From assembly GCA_024275565.1 (NCBI GenBank), contig JAJRYY010000178.1, positions 1-50,283 of the forward strand: a stretch of 50,283 nucleotides of DNA, in the 5' to 3' direction. Origin of the DNA: Planctomycetota bacterium (lineage in GTDB: Bacteria > Planctomycetota > Phycisphaerae > UBA1845). Shown one piece after another: positions 27,745 to 36,152 of the stretch. Made by a program: the position numbers and the translations under genes. How positions within the stretch are numbered: position 1 is the stretch's first letter; every line of letters begins with the position of its first letter. A model generated the notes under the pieces. The model searched no databases. It had not been told where the DNA came from and was given only the letters and a program-made list of their open reading frames with translations.

Positions 27745-28907
27745 CCGCAACCCCAGCGCTGCAACCGCTGAGGCGTCCATGCATGGAAAATCCACCCCAT
27801 GTGATAGGGGCGGGTTTCAAAATCAATGCGTCCCGGTTTGAAGACCGTGTCGATGCCCGGTACGCGGAAGGAAGGGTGCACGCGACTGGCGATGGCTTGT
27901 ACCCCGCGAGACGCCTTACCCGGCTCGTGACGGGCGATCTTTCGCCAGATCAGGTCAGCCCCGGTGTCAATCAACGACTCGCCACCGATCTCCGGCGATG
28001 TACGCAACCACGCCAGACCCCTGGCAATCGCATCGCCACTGTCCACGCCGCAGGCATCCTGCAAATCGAACAACGCCATCGGAGCCATGGAATCCTGATG
28101 CACGGAGTACACCGGGAAAGACTCAACGATTTTGCCCGTCCGAGAATCGAAATGCCACCACCACTGACCGTCCGAACCCTGTGTCTCACACATAAACGCC
28201 CCGCAACGCCTGGCTGCCTCGGCAGATTGCTCATCGCCCGTAGCAATATAGTGATGCGAAAATGCCTGCGTCGGATAGACAAGATCGGCGAAACACGCGA
28301 CATGACCGCGCAACGTCGACTGAGGTGCATCCACAGGCCAATGTGGAAATACACCACTGGACATCTGTGAAGCTGACAACCTGGATGCGATGGCATCCCG
28401 CATTCCGTCGTCACCTTGCAAATCAGACTTCACCGATAACGCAGTCAGCGCCCATGCAACCTCCACCGTCGGGTGGTCGCCGTGTACAGGGTCATGCTTG
28501 CGAAGACAATCCAGCGCACGATCGGCATATTTATGGTTCAGCAGACGCGCAACCCAGAGCGTCAACGCGACATCGCCCATATTGCTGACTTCGCTGACGT
28601 CAGCCAACAACCGCTGACAGACCGTCTCGCAATCGTGGCCTTTCATGGCGGCGGCGGCGATCTCTTCAGATTCTCCCGCCAGACCCAGCAGCGTGATGGC
28701 AGTGTACCGCCGACTGACACCTTCCGGCTTGTCTCCATCTGCACCACGACGAATGCAATGTACGAACATCTGCTCATCGGGCAGGTACATGCGATCCAGG
28801 GAGCGGACCGAAATATCGCGCATCAACGCAACATCTTTCGCAAGCGCTGACCGGGAGACAGCCTGTTTATTTACCGAAGTCATTTTCTCTGCCGAGGTCA
28901 CGGTCAC
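27741..28907 (-). CDS. Protein with alpha/alpha-toroid features, function unknown
   Basis: 388 residues; not confidently recognised. It consists of regularly spaced amphipathic helices with recurring motifs typical of an (alpha/alpha)6 toroid (terpenoid-cyclase/prenyltransferase fold). Examples are YTAITLLGLAG, VEVAWALTAL, ARGLAWLRTSPEIGG and the aromatic GSDGQWWWHFDSRTG and YSVHQDSMAPMALFDL. No signal peptide is seen. It starts at GTG (28907), overlapping the export gene stop as GTGA, and ends with an ATGA overlap onto the GT26 gene. Production is therefore coupled to export and glycosyl transfer. It could be a glycan-processing enzyme or lipid-binding protein. The sequence gives no proof of catalysis. 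Confidence 0.6.
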   Translation of the reverse strand: MTVTSAEKMTSVNKQAVSRSALAKDVALMRDISVRSLDRMYLPDEQMFVHCIRRGADGDKPEGVSRRYTAITLLGLAGESEEIAAAAMKGHDCETVCQRLLADVSEVSNMGDVALTLWVARLLNHKYADRALDCLRKHDPVHGDHPTVEVAWALTALSVKSDLQGDDGMRDAIASRLSASQMSSGVFPHWPVDAPQSTLRGHVACFADLVYPTQAFSHHYIATGDEQSAEAARRCGAFMCETQGSDGQWWWHFDSRTGKIVESFPVYSVHQDSMAPMALFDLQDACGVDSGDAIARGLAWLRTSPEIGGESLIDTGADLIWRKIARHEPGKASRGVQAIASRVHPSFRVPGIDTVFKPGRIDFETRPYHMGWIFHAWTPQRLQRWGCG

Positions 28908-30334
28908 GGGTTCAATCCTGGTGATCCGACAATCTGATTCAATGCGGCGTTCCGAGACAGGAAGCCCAGCGGATCAAACGAATCTGCAAGATTTCCGCCA
29001 GCACCACCAAACCGTCTCATCTGGAGCGACTTCCGGTTGAGGTATTCAAGCCCGGTCACGTTGTAGTTCACGCTCACACCAGCCCGGATGAAGATGTTGC
29101 GATTCAGGAAGTCGATGAACCGCGTCTCCAGCGTCTCGGGAACCCAGAGAATATCGCCTGCCGCCATGGTGATGTTCGGATCTTCACCACTCTGGACCCG
29201 GCGAAGATTAAGCTTCACATGCACATCCGTTACATCAGGCAACCGCCGAATCAACGTCCCCTCACGCGGAAGCACGTCTTCGCGCAATCCACCCGCCGCA
29301 GCAATCGCCTGAAGCAGCGTCACCTTCACACCCGTCGGATATGCCTGAGGACGAGGATTGTTCAGCAACCCACCCACATAGACCGTATTCGGAGGCGCCG
29401 CCTCGGCGATGACCCGATCGCCATCCTGCAGCGGTTCCTCAGCCAAAGCAGCCTCAAACTGAAGCGTGTCGGTCAAGTCATACACAACATCCGGACCAGA
29501 CCGCCGCGCACGGCGGATCGTCACCTTGCCAGACGCCAGGTCCGACACGCCACCGGCAGCCAGCATCGCATACAGTGCATTCCGTTCAGTCCGACGAAGC
29601 GACACCAGGCCCGGAGCAGTCACCGCACCCGAAACCACAACATCCGTCGTATCAAACGAGAGTACCTCGAGATGAACCGTCAACTGCTTGACCACGCCGG
29701 GTACGAACGCCGACTTGATCGAATGCTCCGCCTCCGACTCGCTCATCCCTCCGACCTCCACCTTACCCGCCAGTGGAAGGTCAATCTGACCGGTATCATC
29801 CACGCGCGCACGGATCTCCATGGTCGCCGTCGGAGCATCAATCCCCGTCAGCGACAAAGACACAACGTCCGCAGGTCCGAGAACGTAGTCGTGGAGGTAT
29901 TGATCGATCTGCGGAGCGGGCGCTTCTGCAGCAGCCGCCGTCATCGACTGGGAACGCGCTTCCTGCATCTCAAGAAACGTATCCATGCTGACGCGCGGGT
30001 CATGCCGACACCCCAGAACCAGCGATAGAAAAGCCCCCGCAAAATAGAGACTTACGCCTGCCCGCCGGGTGAAACCGATTCGGTGGCTGACGCTGCTTCG
30101 CTGGCGGACGCCCCCATCAAGCGACGCGACGACGGATCGGGAGGAGGCGTTTTCACCCGCTCCGCCCGGATCAGCCAACCGTGAGGCACGCACCACGTCC
30201 CCGCCAGGCTGCACACCGTCGCGAGAATGATCTTGACGTCCAGCCAGAATGACATGTGACGAACGTACATTATGTCGTATGCTATCCATTGATGAAAATC
30301 TCCCTCTGACCGCTGATCTCGGCAAATCTGCCAC
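28904..30334 (-). CDS. Polysaccharide export outer-membrane lipoprotein (Wza-like)
   Basis: The C-terminal 360 residues match the Poly_export/SLBB family that forms the outer-membrane capsule channel. A Poly_export domain starts at YVLGPADVVSLSLTG, and SLBB-type domains include VVVSGAVTAPGLVSL and TVYVGGLLNNPRPQAYPTGVKVTLLQAIAAAGG. A lipobox, LSLVLGC, ends at Cys109 of the longest frame, preceded by a short hydrophobic stretch (SLYFAGAF) and arginines. The start is uncertain. No ATG, GTG or TTG lies close to the lipobox. The candidates are GTG at 30196/30193 or ATG at 30289, all inside the sugar transferase gene, whose 3' end (stop at 30052) this frame overlaps. Confidence 0.87.
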   Translation of the reverse strand: MADLPRSAVRGRFSSMDSIRHNVRSSHVILAGRQDHSRDGVQPGGDVVRASRLADPGGAGENASSRSVVASLDGGVRQRSSVSHRIGFTRRAGVSLYFAGAFLSLVLGCRHDPRVSMDTFLEMQEARSQSMTAAAAEAPAPQIDQYLHDYVLGPADVVSLSLTGIDAPTATMEIRARVDDTGQIDLPLAGKVEVGGMSESEAEHSIKSAFVPGVVKQLTVHLEVLSFDTTDVVVSGAVTAPGLVSLRRTERNALYAMLAAGGVSDLASGKVTIRRARRSGPDVVYDLTDTLQFEAALAEEPLQDGDRVIAEAAPPNTVYVGGLLNNPRPQAYPTGVKVTLLQAIAAAGGLREDVLPREGTLIRRLPDVTDVHVKLNLRRVQSGEDPNITMAAGDILWVPETLETRFIDFLNRNIFIRAGVSVNYNVTGLEYLNRKSLQMRRFGGAGGNLADSFDPLGFLSRNAALNQIVGSPGLNP

Positions 30335-31866
30335 AGACCTGTAATACCGGGCCTAACTGATAATCGGGCCCTACGCCACGGAACACAAATTTGGTTCTCG
30401 CGAAACGGTGAGGGACGGGGGCCTACAAGGCTCATCTGACCCAGAAATACGTTGATAAGCTGGGGCAGTTCGTCGATATTCGTCGCCCGCAACCACGCTC
30501 CCACACGCGTCACGCGGGGGTCATTATCCAGCTTAAACTGCGGTCCGTCGAGGGCATTGGCTTCATAGAGGGCACGCTGCATTTTGTGAGCGTCTTTACG
30601 CATCGTCCGAAATTTCCAGCATTTGAATATTTTCCCGTCTTTCCCCTCCCGCTCATGACCAAAAAATATCGGACCACTCGATTCCAGGCGAACTGCAAGG
30701 GACACGACCAGAAACAAAGGGGCTAACACAATGAGTGAAAGGGCCGCTATCAAAATGTCGGCCAGCAACTTCACCTTCGAATCGTCACGCGGGGACTGGC
30801 TTCCAGCCACGGACGCATCAGCAGCCAACCTCACAAAATCAGTACTCGTCAGCTCGAACGACCTCGGTGTGCTTGCAGGATCTTTCTGGGGGCATTCCTC
30901 GGTCGCGTGATTTCGACCCACGGCAACCTTCTGGCGGATGATGCCACCTGCGGGCACTTCAGTACGACTTACCAGGACCGATTGCGACACTGTCGCACCA
31001 CGGCGGACGGTGCAATCCCGACCGATCACAGTGGGACCGATGATCGTCGATCCCTCTTCGATGGTGGCGCCACCCTGCACGATCACCGGTCCGATCATCC
31101 GGCAGGAGGGATGAATCCTGCAGCCCTTTGCTACGAATATCCCGGGCGTACCCTGCGTGAATCTCGGATCAGCCCCACGCGTCTCCAGTCCAATGGCAGC
31201 CTGTTCGTTGACCGCCAACATCCCAAGTTCCTGCGAAATATCTATCGTACCACTCGAAACGGGCAGGTCTCGACTTAAAAGCCCGCGGCGCGACAGCTCT
31301 GCTCGCAGATCTGTGAGAGACGCGAACGGGATGCCATCCACCGATGGGAGCGGAACCAGCGAATAAGCGATCGATTCCAGACGCGACAAGGTCACCTGAT
31401 GGTAGTATCTCCCGATGCGCCGAACCACGCCTTGATCGTCGCAGTGGACATATTCACGCATCCCATCCTGCGAAGAACCAACAGCCACACCATGCAACGC
31501 CCACCGAGCGTCGCCATCCCGCTGTATCAACGAAGACAGATCCAACCCACCGATCGGCCAATGCCGGGCGTCAATAATCAGCAGTGCATCGGAAGGTTCA
31601 TGATCGTGAACAATGGTGTGCAGTGCATCGGAACCAATGACTTCCACATGCGCCTCCACCCCCTCAGACACATGGTGCAGATAGGTATCATCATGTTGAA
31701 AGGTCGGCAGAACCCGGAACCGGTGTTCTGATATATCTTCCGTGCAGCGGGCGATTTCACTCAAAACCGTCCCACACCCCATCGGAGTCGAAAGGAGCGA
31801 CAACGAAGAGGAAGCCCCGTGCAGGTAATCAGGACGGCAATCGAGTATGATCGTTATGACGGACAC
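30052..31866 (-). CDS. Polyprenyl-phosphate sugar-1-phosphate transferase with N-terminal beta-helix region
   Basis: 604 residues, starting at GTG. Residues about 364-560 form the bacterial sugar transferase (WbaP/PssY) domain that starts the repeat unit on undecaprenyl phosphate: a membrane segment ILIAALSLIVLAPLFLVVSL, KCWKFRTMRKDAHKMQ, DELPQLINVFLGQMSLVGPRP and RPGITGLWQI. Residues about 240-318 are hexapeptide repeats of a left-handed beta-helix (VIVQGGATIEEGSTIIGPTV). Residues 1 to about 215 look like a diverged nucleotidyltransferase fold without catalytic signatures (ITIILDCRPDYLHG, DALLIIDA). The usual PglC/WbaP N-terminal helices are absent. The beta-helix front may sense nucleotide sugar or tether partners; this is inference. 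The Ser/Ala-rich tail overlaps the export gene. Confidence 0.88.
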   Translation of the reverse strand: MSVITIILDCRPDYLHGASSSLSLLSTPMGCGTVLSEIARCTEDISEHRFRVLPTFQHDDTYLHHVSEGVEAHVEVIGSDALHTIVHDHEPSDALLIIDARHWPIGGLDLSSLIQRDGDARWALHGVAVGSSQDGMREYVHCDDQGVVRRIGRYYHQVTLSRLESIAYSLVPLPSVDGIPFASLTDLRAELSRRGLLSRDLPVSSGTIDISQELGMLAVNEQAAIGLETRGADPRFTQGTPGIFVAKGCRIHPSCRMIGPVIVQGGATIEEGSTIIGPTVIGRDCTVRRGATVSQSVLVSRTEVPAGGIIRQKVAVGRNHATEECPQKDPASTPRSFELTSTDFVRLAADASVAGSQSPRDDSKVKLLADILIAALSLIVLAPLFLVVSLAVRLESSGPIFFGHEREGKDGKIFKCWKFRTMRKDAHKMQRALYEANALDGPQFKLDNDPRVTRVGAWLRATNIDELPQLINVFLGQMSLVGPRPSPFRENQICVPWRRARLSVRPGITGLWQICRDQRSEGDFHQWIAYDIMYVRHMSFWLDVKIILATVCSLAGTWCVPHGWLIRAERVKTPPPDPSSRRLMGASASEAASATESVSPGGQA

Positions 31867-31945
31867 AACACTCTACTCGCTGACAAGTAATTCGCCACCT
31901 GCAATCGCCCACCACCCGCTAACAATCCACTACCTGAAAAATCCA

Positions 31946-34264
31946 CTATTTGGTGGTACTCACGATCGCGGTGGCAGCATACCCACCGTACCCGTAGTTG
32001 AAGTGGTCGCCCTCGCGACCCCCGTCCGTTCCCACCAGAATCGAACCATACGACACGCCACCACAAAGATACAACAAATTCGCAGCCTCAATCGCATCAC
32101 CTCGACGGCAATGCGCCGCACGAAGCGTCAGAATCGATCCATCCACCTGGGCAGCCATGATCCGTGCGTCAGCAACGGGAAGTATCGGCGGACCATCGAG
32201 TACGACATAATCGTACTCCTCTTTCCAGGCCTTCATCCGATCACTAAAACAACCCGTGGCGAGAAGCTCCATATCTTCTTCCTCATGCGTCGCACCAGAT
32301 GGAATCACATCGACCCGCGGCAGACGATTGCAAACCTTGACCTCCGCGTCGCTGCTCTTCCCCGTAAGCACATCCATCAGCCCGGTCGAAGTATCAATAT
32401 CCAACCGCCGTGTCAATCCGGAACGGCGGAAATCAGCATCCACGAGCAACACCTTCTTACCCAGACCGGCGAGACTCTTGGCGAGCAAAATTGAAACACT
32501 CGTTTTCCCAGCACCCTCACTGGGACTCGTGATCAGAACCGAGCATCCAACCCCCTTCTCAACACGATCCAGAAACGCCGTACGAATCATACGCATCCGC
32601 TCGTGCAGACCCACACATTCGTCGTCCAATATCTCAGACTCAAACCGAACCTTCGGTAGCGTACCCAGAAACGGCATCTGAACAACACGCGTCACATCAC
32701 CACCACGACGCATCGAGGGATCAAGCACTGCACGCAAAAACGCCAGGCCAACACCACCCGCAAACGCTCCAACAATCGCCATCAGGGACAGCATAATCCT
32801 GCGATCCCGAGACGGCTCGGACGGCATCATCGCCTCAGCAGCAACCTCAATACGTCCAGGAGACTTACCCTCGATCTCCAACGCATAGACACGTTCCTGC
32901 AACTGCTCCTGACGCACAATCCCATTCGATATATCACGAGCAAGCTTCTTCATCATCACAGCCCGGTCACTCACAGAATCCATCTCTGCAATCTTCTCAG
33001 CCACAAGCTGCTCCAGCGCTCCAGCTCGAACACGCTGCTCATCAAGCTGGTGTGCAAGCGTCTCAGGGTCAAGCACAATCGCACCCTCAGCATCACCCGC
33101 TACCGCCAACTGAATCGTCACAGGCCCCATCTCTGCAAGCTGAGTTTCACGCTCTTCAAGAAGCTGCTCGCTGTAAGTCACCTCACGCTCCAGCTGACGC
33201 ATCACCGGATGAGAGGAACCATACTGCTCCAGAGCATTCTCAAGATCATGCTTTGCACGATCCAGAGACCGCTTCAAATTACGCCATTCCACATCAGAAG
33301 CAAAACGAACAGAATCCGGAGAATCCGAAGCCTCATCGCCTTCAGGGTTGTCAGACCTGCTCGCTGCCCGACTCTCCAGGTCCGCAAGACGCCACTCATT
33401 GATCTGCATGTCAAGACGCAAATCAGACAGCGCACCCTTCTTCTCCTCAATGTAGGTGCGAAGCTGAGAACGAAACTCTTCCGGCTCATTCGTTCCCATC
33501 ATCTTGGAAGCATTGTCCAGAGAACGCTGCTTGCTTTTAATCGAGTGCTCAAGATCAGACAGAGACCGGTCCAGAGTCTCCTTACGAACAAGCGATGACT
33601 CTTCCTCTCGCGACTGGGCGTAACCGAAATACTCATGCACCACAGCGTCGGCGATCACCTTCGCATCACGCGGATTCTTCGCCTGCACCGAAACGTCGAT
33701 CAACTCCGACTCACGACGTGTCCGCACCGACACCGCTTTCAGAAGACGCTGAATATTCGGCACAGGATTGCCAAATCCGAACATCGATCGACTTTCTTCC
33801 TGATACCAGCTCGTCGCCTGAACAGCCGGAAGATCGAGAACACGACGAAGAACACGGGAACTCCGAATCTCAGATACCTGAGTGTTCAGAAACGACTTGA
33901 ACAAAGGAAGCATCCCGTTCTCTTCCAGCTTGTAGATGTAGCGAGACAACACCGGCTTGACACGAACCACGGCAGTAGCGTTGTACTGCGGTACGATCGT
34001 CAGCCAGATCAGAGGAATACTCGTCGCAACGATCAACAGAAAAGTAAGGATGATCGTCCATTTACGCTGAATCAACATCCCAATATTAAACTGGAACTGG
34101 GCAGCGGCAGCGTCAACAGGCGGACTCGCAAGATATCCAAGATCATCAGGAAGCACGCCGGCAGGTGCAATGTCCATGCCCCGGGGACTTGCCATCAACG
34201 CACCTGACCCATCATTCGGCCGACTCGAAATCTGATTGTTATCATCTACCATGCGATCATGCAC
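31946..34264 (-). CDS. Wzc-like chain-length determinant / BY-tyrosine kinase
   Basis: 772 residues of a co-polymerase kinase controlling polymer length and export. A first membrane helix (about 68-90, IILTFLLIVATSIPLIWLTI) and Wzz domain are followed by a long periplasmic coiled-coil region to about residue 480 and a second helix (about 490-512). The cytoplasmic kinase domain has Walker A SPSEGAGKTS (580-589, Lys587), Walker A' VLLVDADFR and Walker B-like YVVLDGPPILPVAD. The C-terminus holds only a small tyrosine cluster, NYGYGGYA, instead of the long cluster of E. coli Wzc. Three Tyr may be the autophosphorylation sites. It is the first gene after the 389-bp gap. Confidence 0.93.
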   Translation of the reverse strand: MHDRMVDDNNQISSRPNDGSGALMASPRGMDIAPAGVLPDDLGYLASPPVDAAAAQFQFNIGMLIQRKWTIILTFLLIVATSIPLIWLTIVPQYNATAVVRVKPVLSRYIYKLEENGMLPLFKSFLNTQVSEIRSSRVLRRVLDLPAVQATSWYQEESRSMFGFGNPVPNIQRLLKAVSVRTRRESELIDVSVQAKNPRDAKVIADAVVHEYFGYAQSREEESSLVRKETLDRSLSDLEHSIKSKQRSLDNASKMMGTNEPEEFRSQLRTYIEEKKGALSDLRLDMQINEWRLADLESRAASRSDNPEGDEASDSPDSVRFASDVEWRNLKRSLDRAKHDLENALEQYGSSHPVMRQLEREVTYSEQLLEERETQLAEMGPVTIQLAVAGDAEGAIVLDPETLAHQLDEQRVRAGALEQLVAEKIAEMDSVSDRAVMMKKLARDISNGIVRQEQLQERVYALEIEGKSPGRIEVAAEAMMPSEPSRDRRIMLSLMAIVGAFAGGVGLAFLRAVLDPSMRRGGDVTRVVQMPFLGTLPKVRFESEILDDECVGLHERMRMIRTAFLDRVEKGVGCSVLITSPSEGAGKTSVSILLAKSLAGLGKKVLLVDADFRRSGLTRRLDIDTSTGLMDVLTGKSSDAEVKVCNRLPRVDVIPSGATHEEEDMELLATGCFSDRMKAWKEEYDYVVLDGPPILPVADARIMAAQVDGSILTLRAAHCRRGDAIEAANLLYLCGGVSYGSILVGTDGGREGDHFNYGYGGYAATAIVSTTK

Positions 34265-34395
34265 CCCATTTATTTCTACGCCGCCCTTGCAACATCGATC
34301 TGCAACTTTCCCATTCCAATCCCGATTCCAGAACCCGGATTCCCCGGGCCGCTTCAGGAGGTCTTACTCAAGCAGACACCGCCCGATAAATCAGA

Positions 34396-34477
34396 CACTG
34401 CCATATCAATCAAGCCAACCAAGCACTGCCATATCAATCAGGTACTGCCTGTTAAACCAGCACTGCCAGACAATACC
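34396..34477 (-). promoter_or_regulatory. Repeated 17-18-bp motif upstream of the wzc-like gene
   Basis: The sequence cactgccatatcaatca(a/g) occurs at 34396-34413 and 34424-34441, 28 bp apart. A weaker third copy, cactgccagacaatacc, is at 34461-34477. They lie 132-213 bp upstream of the wzc-like start in the only large gap of the locus (34265-34653). Tandem binding sites for a regulator are possible. I could not identify a convincing -35/-10 pair or any gene in the gap. Confidence 0.45.
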
Positions 34478-34653
34478 GCATACAATCTACCCTGCTCATC
34501 ATGACAATCGACCCTGCAGTTCATAACAGACAGCCCTGCAGTCCACCGATGCTGCCGCCAACTGCTACTTCAGAAAGCTGTAACCTCTATAGACACACAT
34601 CAAAAAAAACACGTCGCCTCAATGACAGTCGCGACCAGCCATCACACATCTCC

Positions 34654-36084
34654 CTACGAACGGAACGCCGAATAGGGACTACCAGACTTTTTCAGGCGAC
34701 CCGATCCTCCCATGCGCTTCAACCCACTCCGACGACGCGACCGGAAACACCCCACCGATCCAAGACGACCCCGGCGCGAATCACCGGTAAAAACAACATA
34801 CCGGCAGGACGAACCGGATACAGTCTCCGATCCATGTGTCATGATGCACGAATCAAGTACCGTACCATCATCAATATCACACGCGTCCCAGATCGCCGAT
34901 CGGCATATCACAGCCTCCACACCAATACGACATCCAGCTCCGACCGTTGTGGGTCCGACAATCGTCACACCACGACCGATAACACTGCCAGCACCTATCT
35001 GAACAGGTCCGATCAGTCGCACCGTCTCATCGATCTCCGCGGATGGATCAACCATCAGCATGGCCGCATCAGCAAAAACGTCGCCATCAGCCGAGACCTT
35101 GGCATCAGCTGAAAGGATGGTTGCAGCAGAAGTCCCCGCACGACCAGAACCACCACAGACAGCACCACCATCTGAAATCAGGGCACCAGCAGGCGCCAAC
35201 TGTGTCAACACCCAGGCATTCGCAGCCAGGTACGCGTCAACACCGGTCACACGCGGCGGCATGACATCCGAACGATACGTCAACACAGGTATCCGATCCG
35301 CATACAACCGCGGAATCAGCGTCTCCTTAATATCCGCATAGCCCGCCGCAGGAATCCTCTCAAGCGCCGAACGACTAAATACATACACACCAGTCGGTGT
35401 CATTCCTGCATCTTCAAGGTGACCATTCCGGGACTCTCGAGACACAACAACAGTCACACCCGCACCAGAGCGATAGTGCGCATCCAGCAATCCGCCCGCA
35501 TTCACGCACGGAATGATCGTTCCCTCCACAACCAGAAACGTGTCGCAACCACTGTCAATCCCAGCGTCGCGAATCGAACCAGCAGGACCACGCGGTGCAA
35601 CATCCTCGTAGTAGTCCAGAACCATACCTTCCGGAACCACCGAACCGCAATCAAAACCATCCACACCAGCTGTACGACGACCAGACAACACTCGCCGCAT
35701 CGTCTGCGTGTTGCGACTCCCGCAAATACTCGCACGACCAACGCCATAACGACTCAACCAGTCAAGCGCGTGCGACACCAGAGGCCTGTTCGCAAGCGGA
35801 ACCAAAGCACGAGGAATCACGCGCTCCAGAACACAATCGCCCCACGTCTGTGCACCAGCCAGAATGATCCCGGAAACATTGGAACGCACAGCAACAGCAG
35901 GCCCGGATTCGCCAGAACCCGGACACGCATCAACAAACGAGAACCCGGCCCCATCGCCTCGTTGAGCTTTATCAACTCGCATAGACCTATCCACAGCCAA
36001 CCAGTCCCTGATTGACCACTCCTCGAGGTCCATCTCTTCCCAAAATAACGTATAAAATAGGGTGAATACCCCGGTTGCCTCCAT
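34654..36084 (-). CDS. Degenerate nucleotidyltransferase + left-handed beta-helix protein
   Basis: Up to 476 residues. The core at VSGIILAGAQTWGDCV...IPRALVPLANRPLVSHAL aligns by eye with sugar-1-phosphate nucleotidyltransferases. However, the GGxGTR signature is replaced by GAQTWGD, the PK of PKALVP is PR, and the GD metal site is altered (FLVVEGTIIP). Catalysis is therefore doubtful. The C-terminal third has hexapeptide repeats (VRLIGPVQIGAGSVIGRGVTIVGPTT in two parts) and a basic Ser/Gly/Arg tail. The start is uncertain (36084, 36033 or 35982), because the first 70 residues are not domain-like. It may be a regulatory or scaffolding pseudoenzyme, paired with the similar front end of the sugar transferase. 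Confidence 0.75.
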   Translation of the reverse strand: MEATGVFTLFYTLFWEEMDLEEWSIRDWLAVDRSMRVDKAQRGDGAGFSFVDACPGSGESGPAVAVRSNVSGIILAGAQTWGDCVLERVIPRALVPLANRPLVSHALDWLSRYGVGRASICGSRNTQTMRRVLSGRRTAGVDGFDCGSVVPEGMVLDYYEDVAPRGPAGSIRDAGIDSGCDTFLVVEGTIIPCVNAGGLLDAHYRSGAGVTVVVSRESRNGHLEDAGMTPTGVYVFSRSALERIPAAGYADIKETLIPRLYADRIPVLTYRSDVMPPRVTGVDAYLAANAWVLTQLAPAGALISDGGAVCGGSGRAGTSAATILSADAKVSADGDVFADAAMLMVDPSAEIDETVRLIGPVQIGAGSVIGRGVTIVGPTTVGAGCRIGVEAVICRSAIWDACDIDDGTVLDSCIMTHGSETVSGSSCRYVVFTGDSRRGRLGSVGCFRSRRRSGLKRMGGSGRLKKSGSPYSAFRS

Positions 36085-36152
36085 GCTGACGCAGCCCGTC
36101 TGCCCGTGAACTCACAGCCCCGTCCTTGCGCATCATAGACATTCCGATAACA

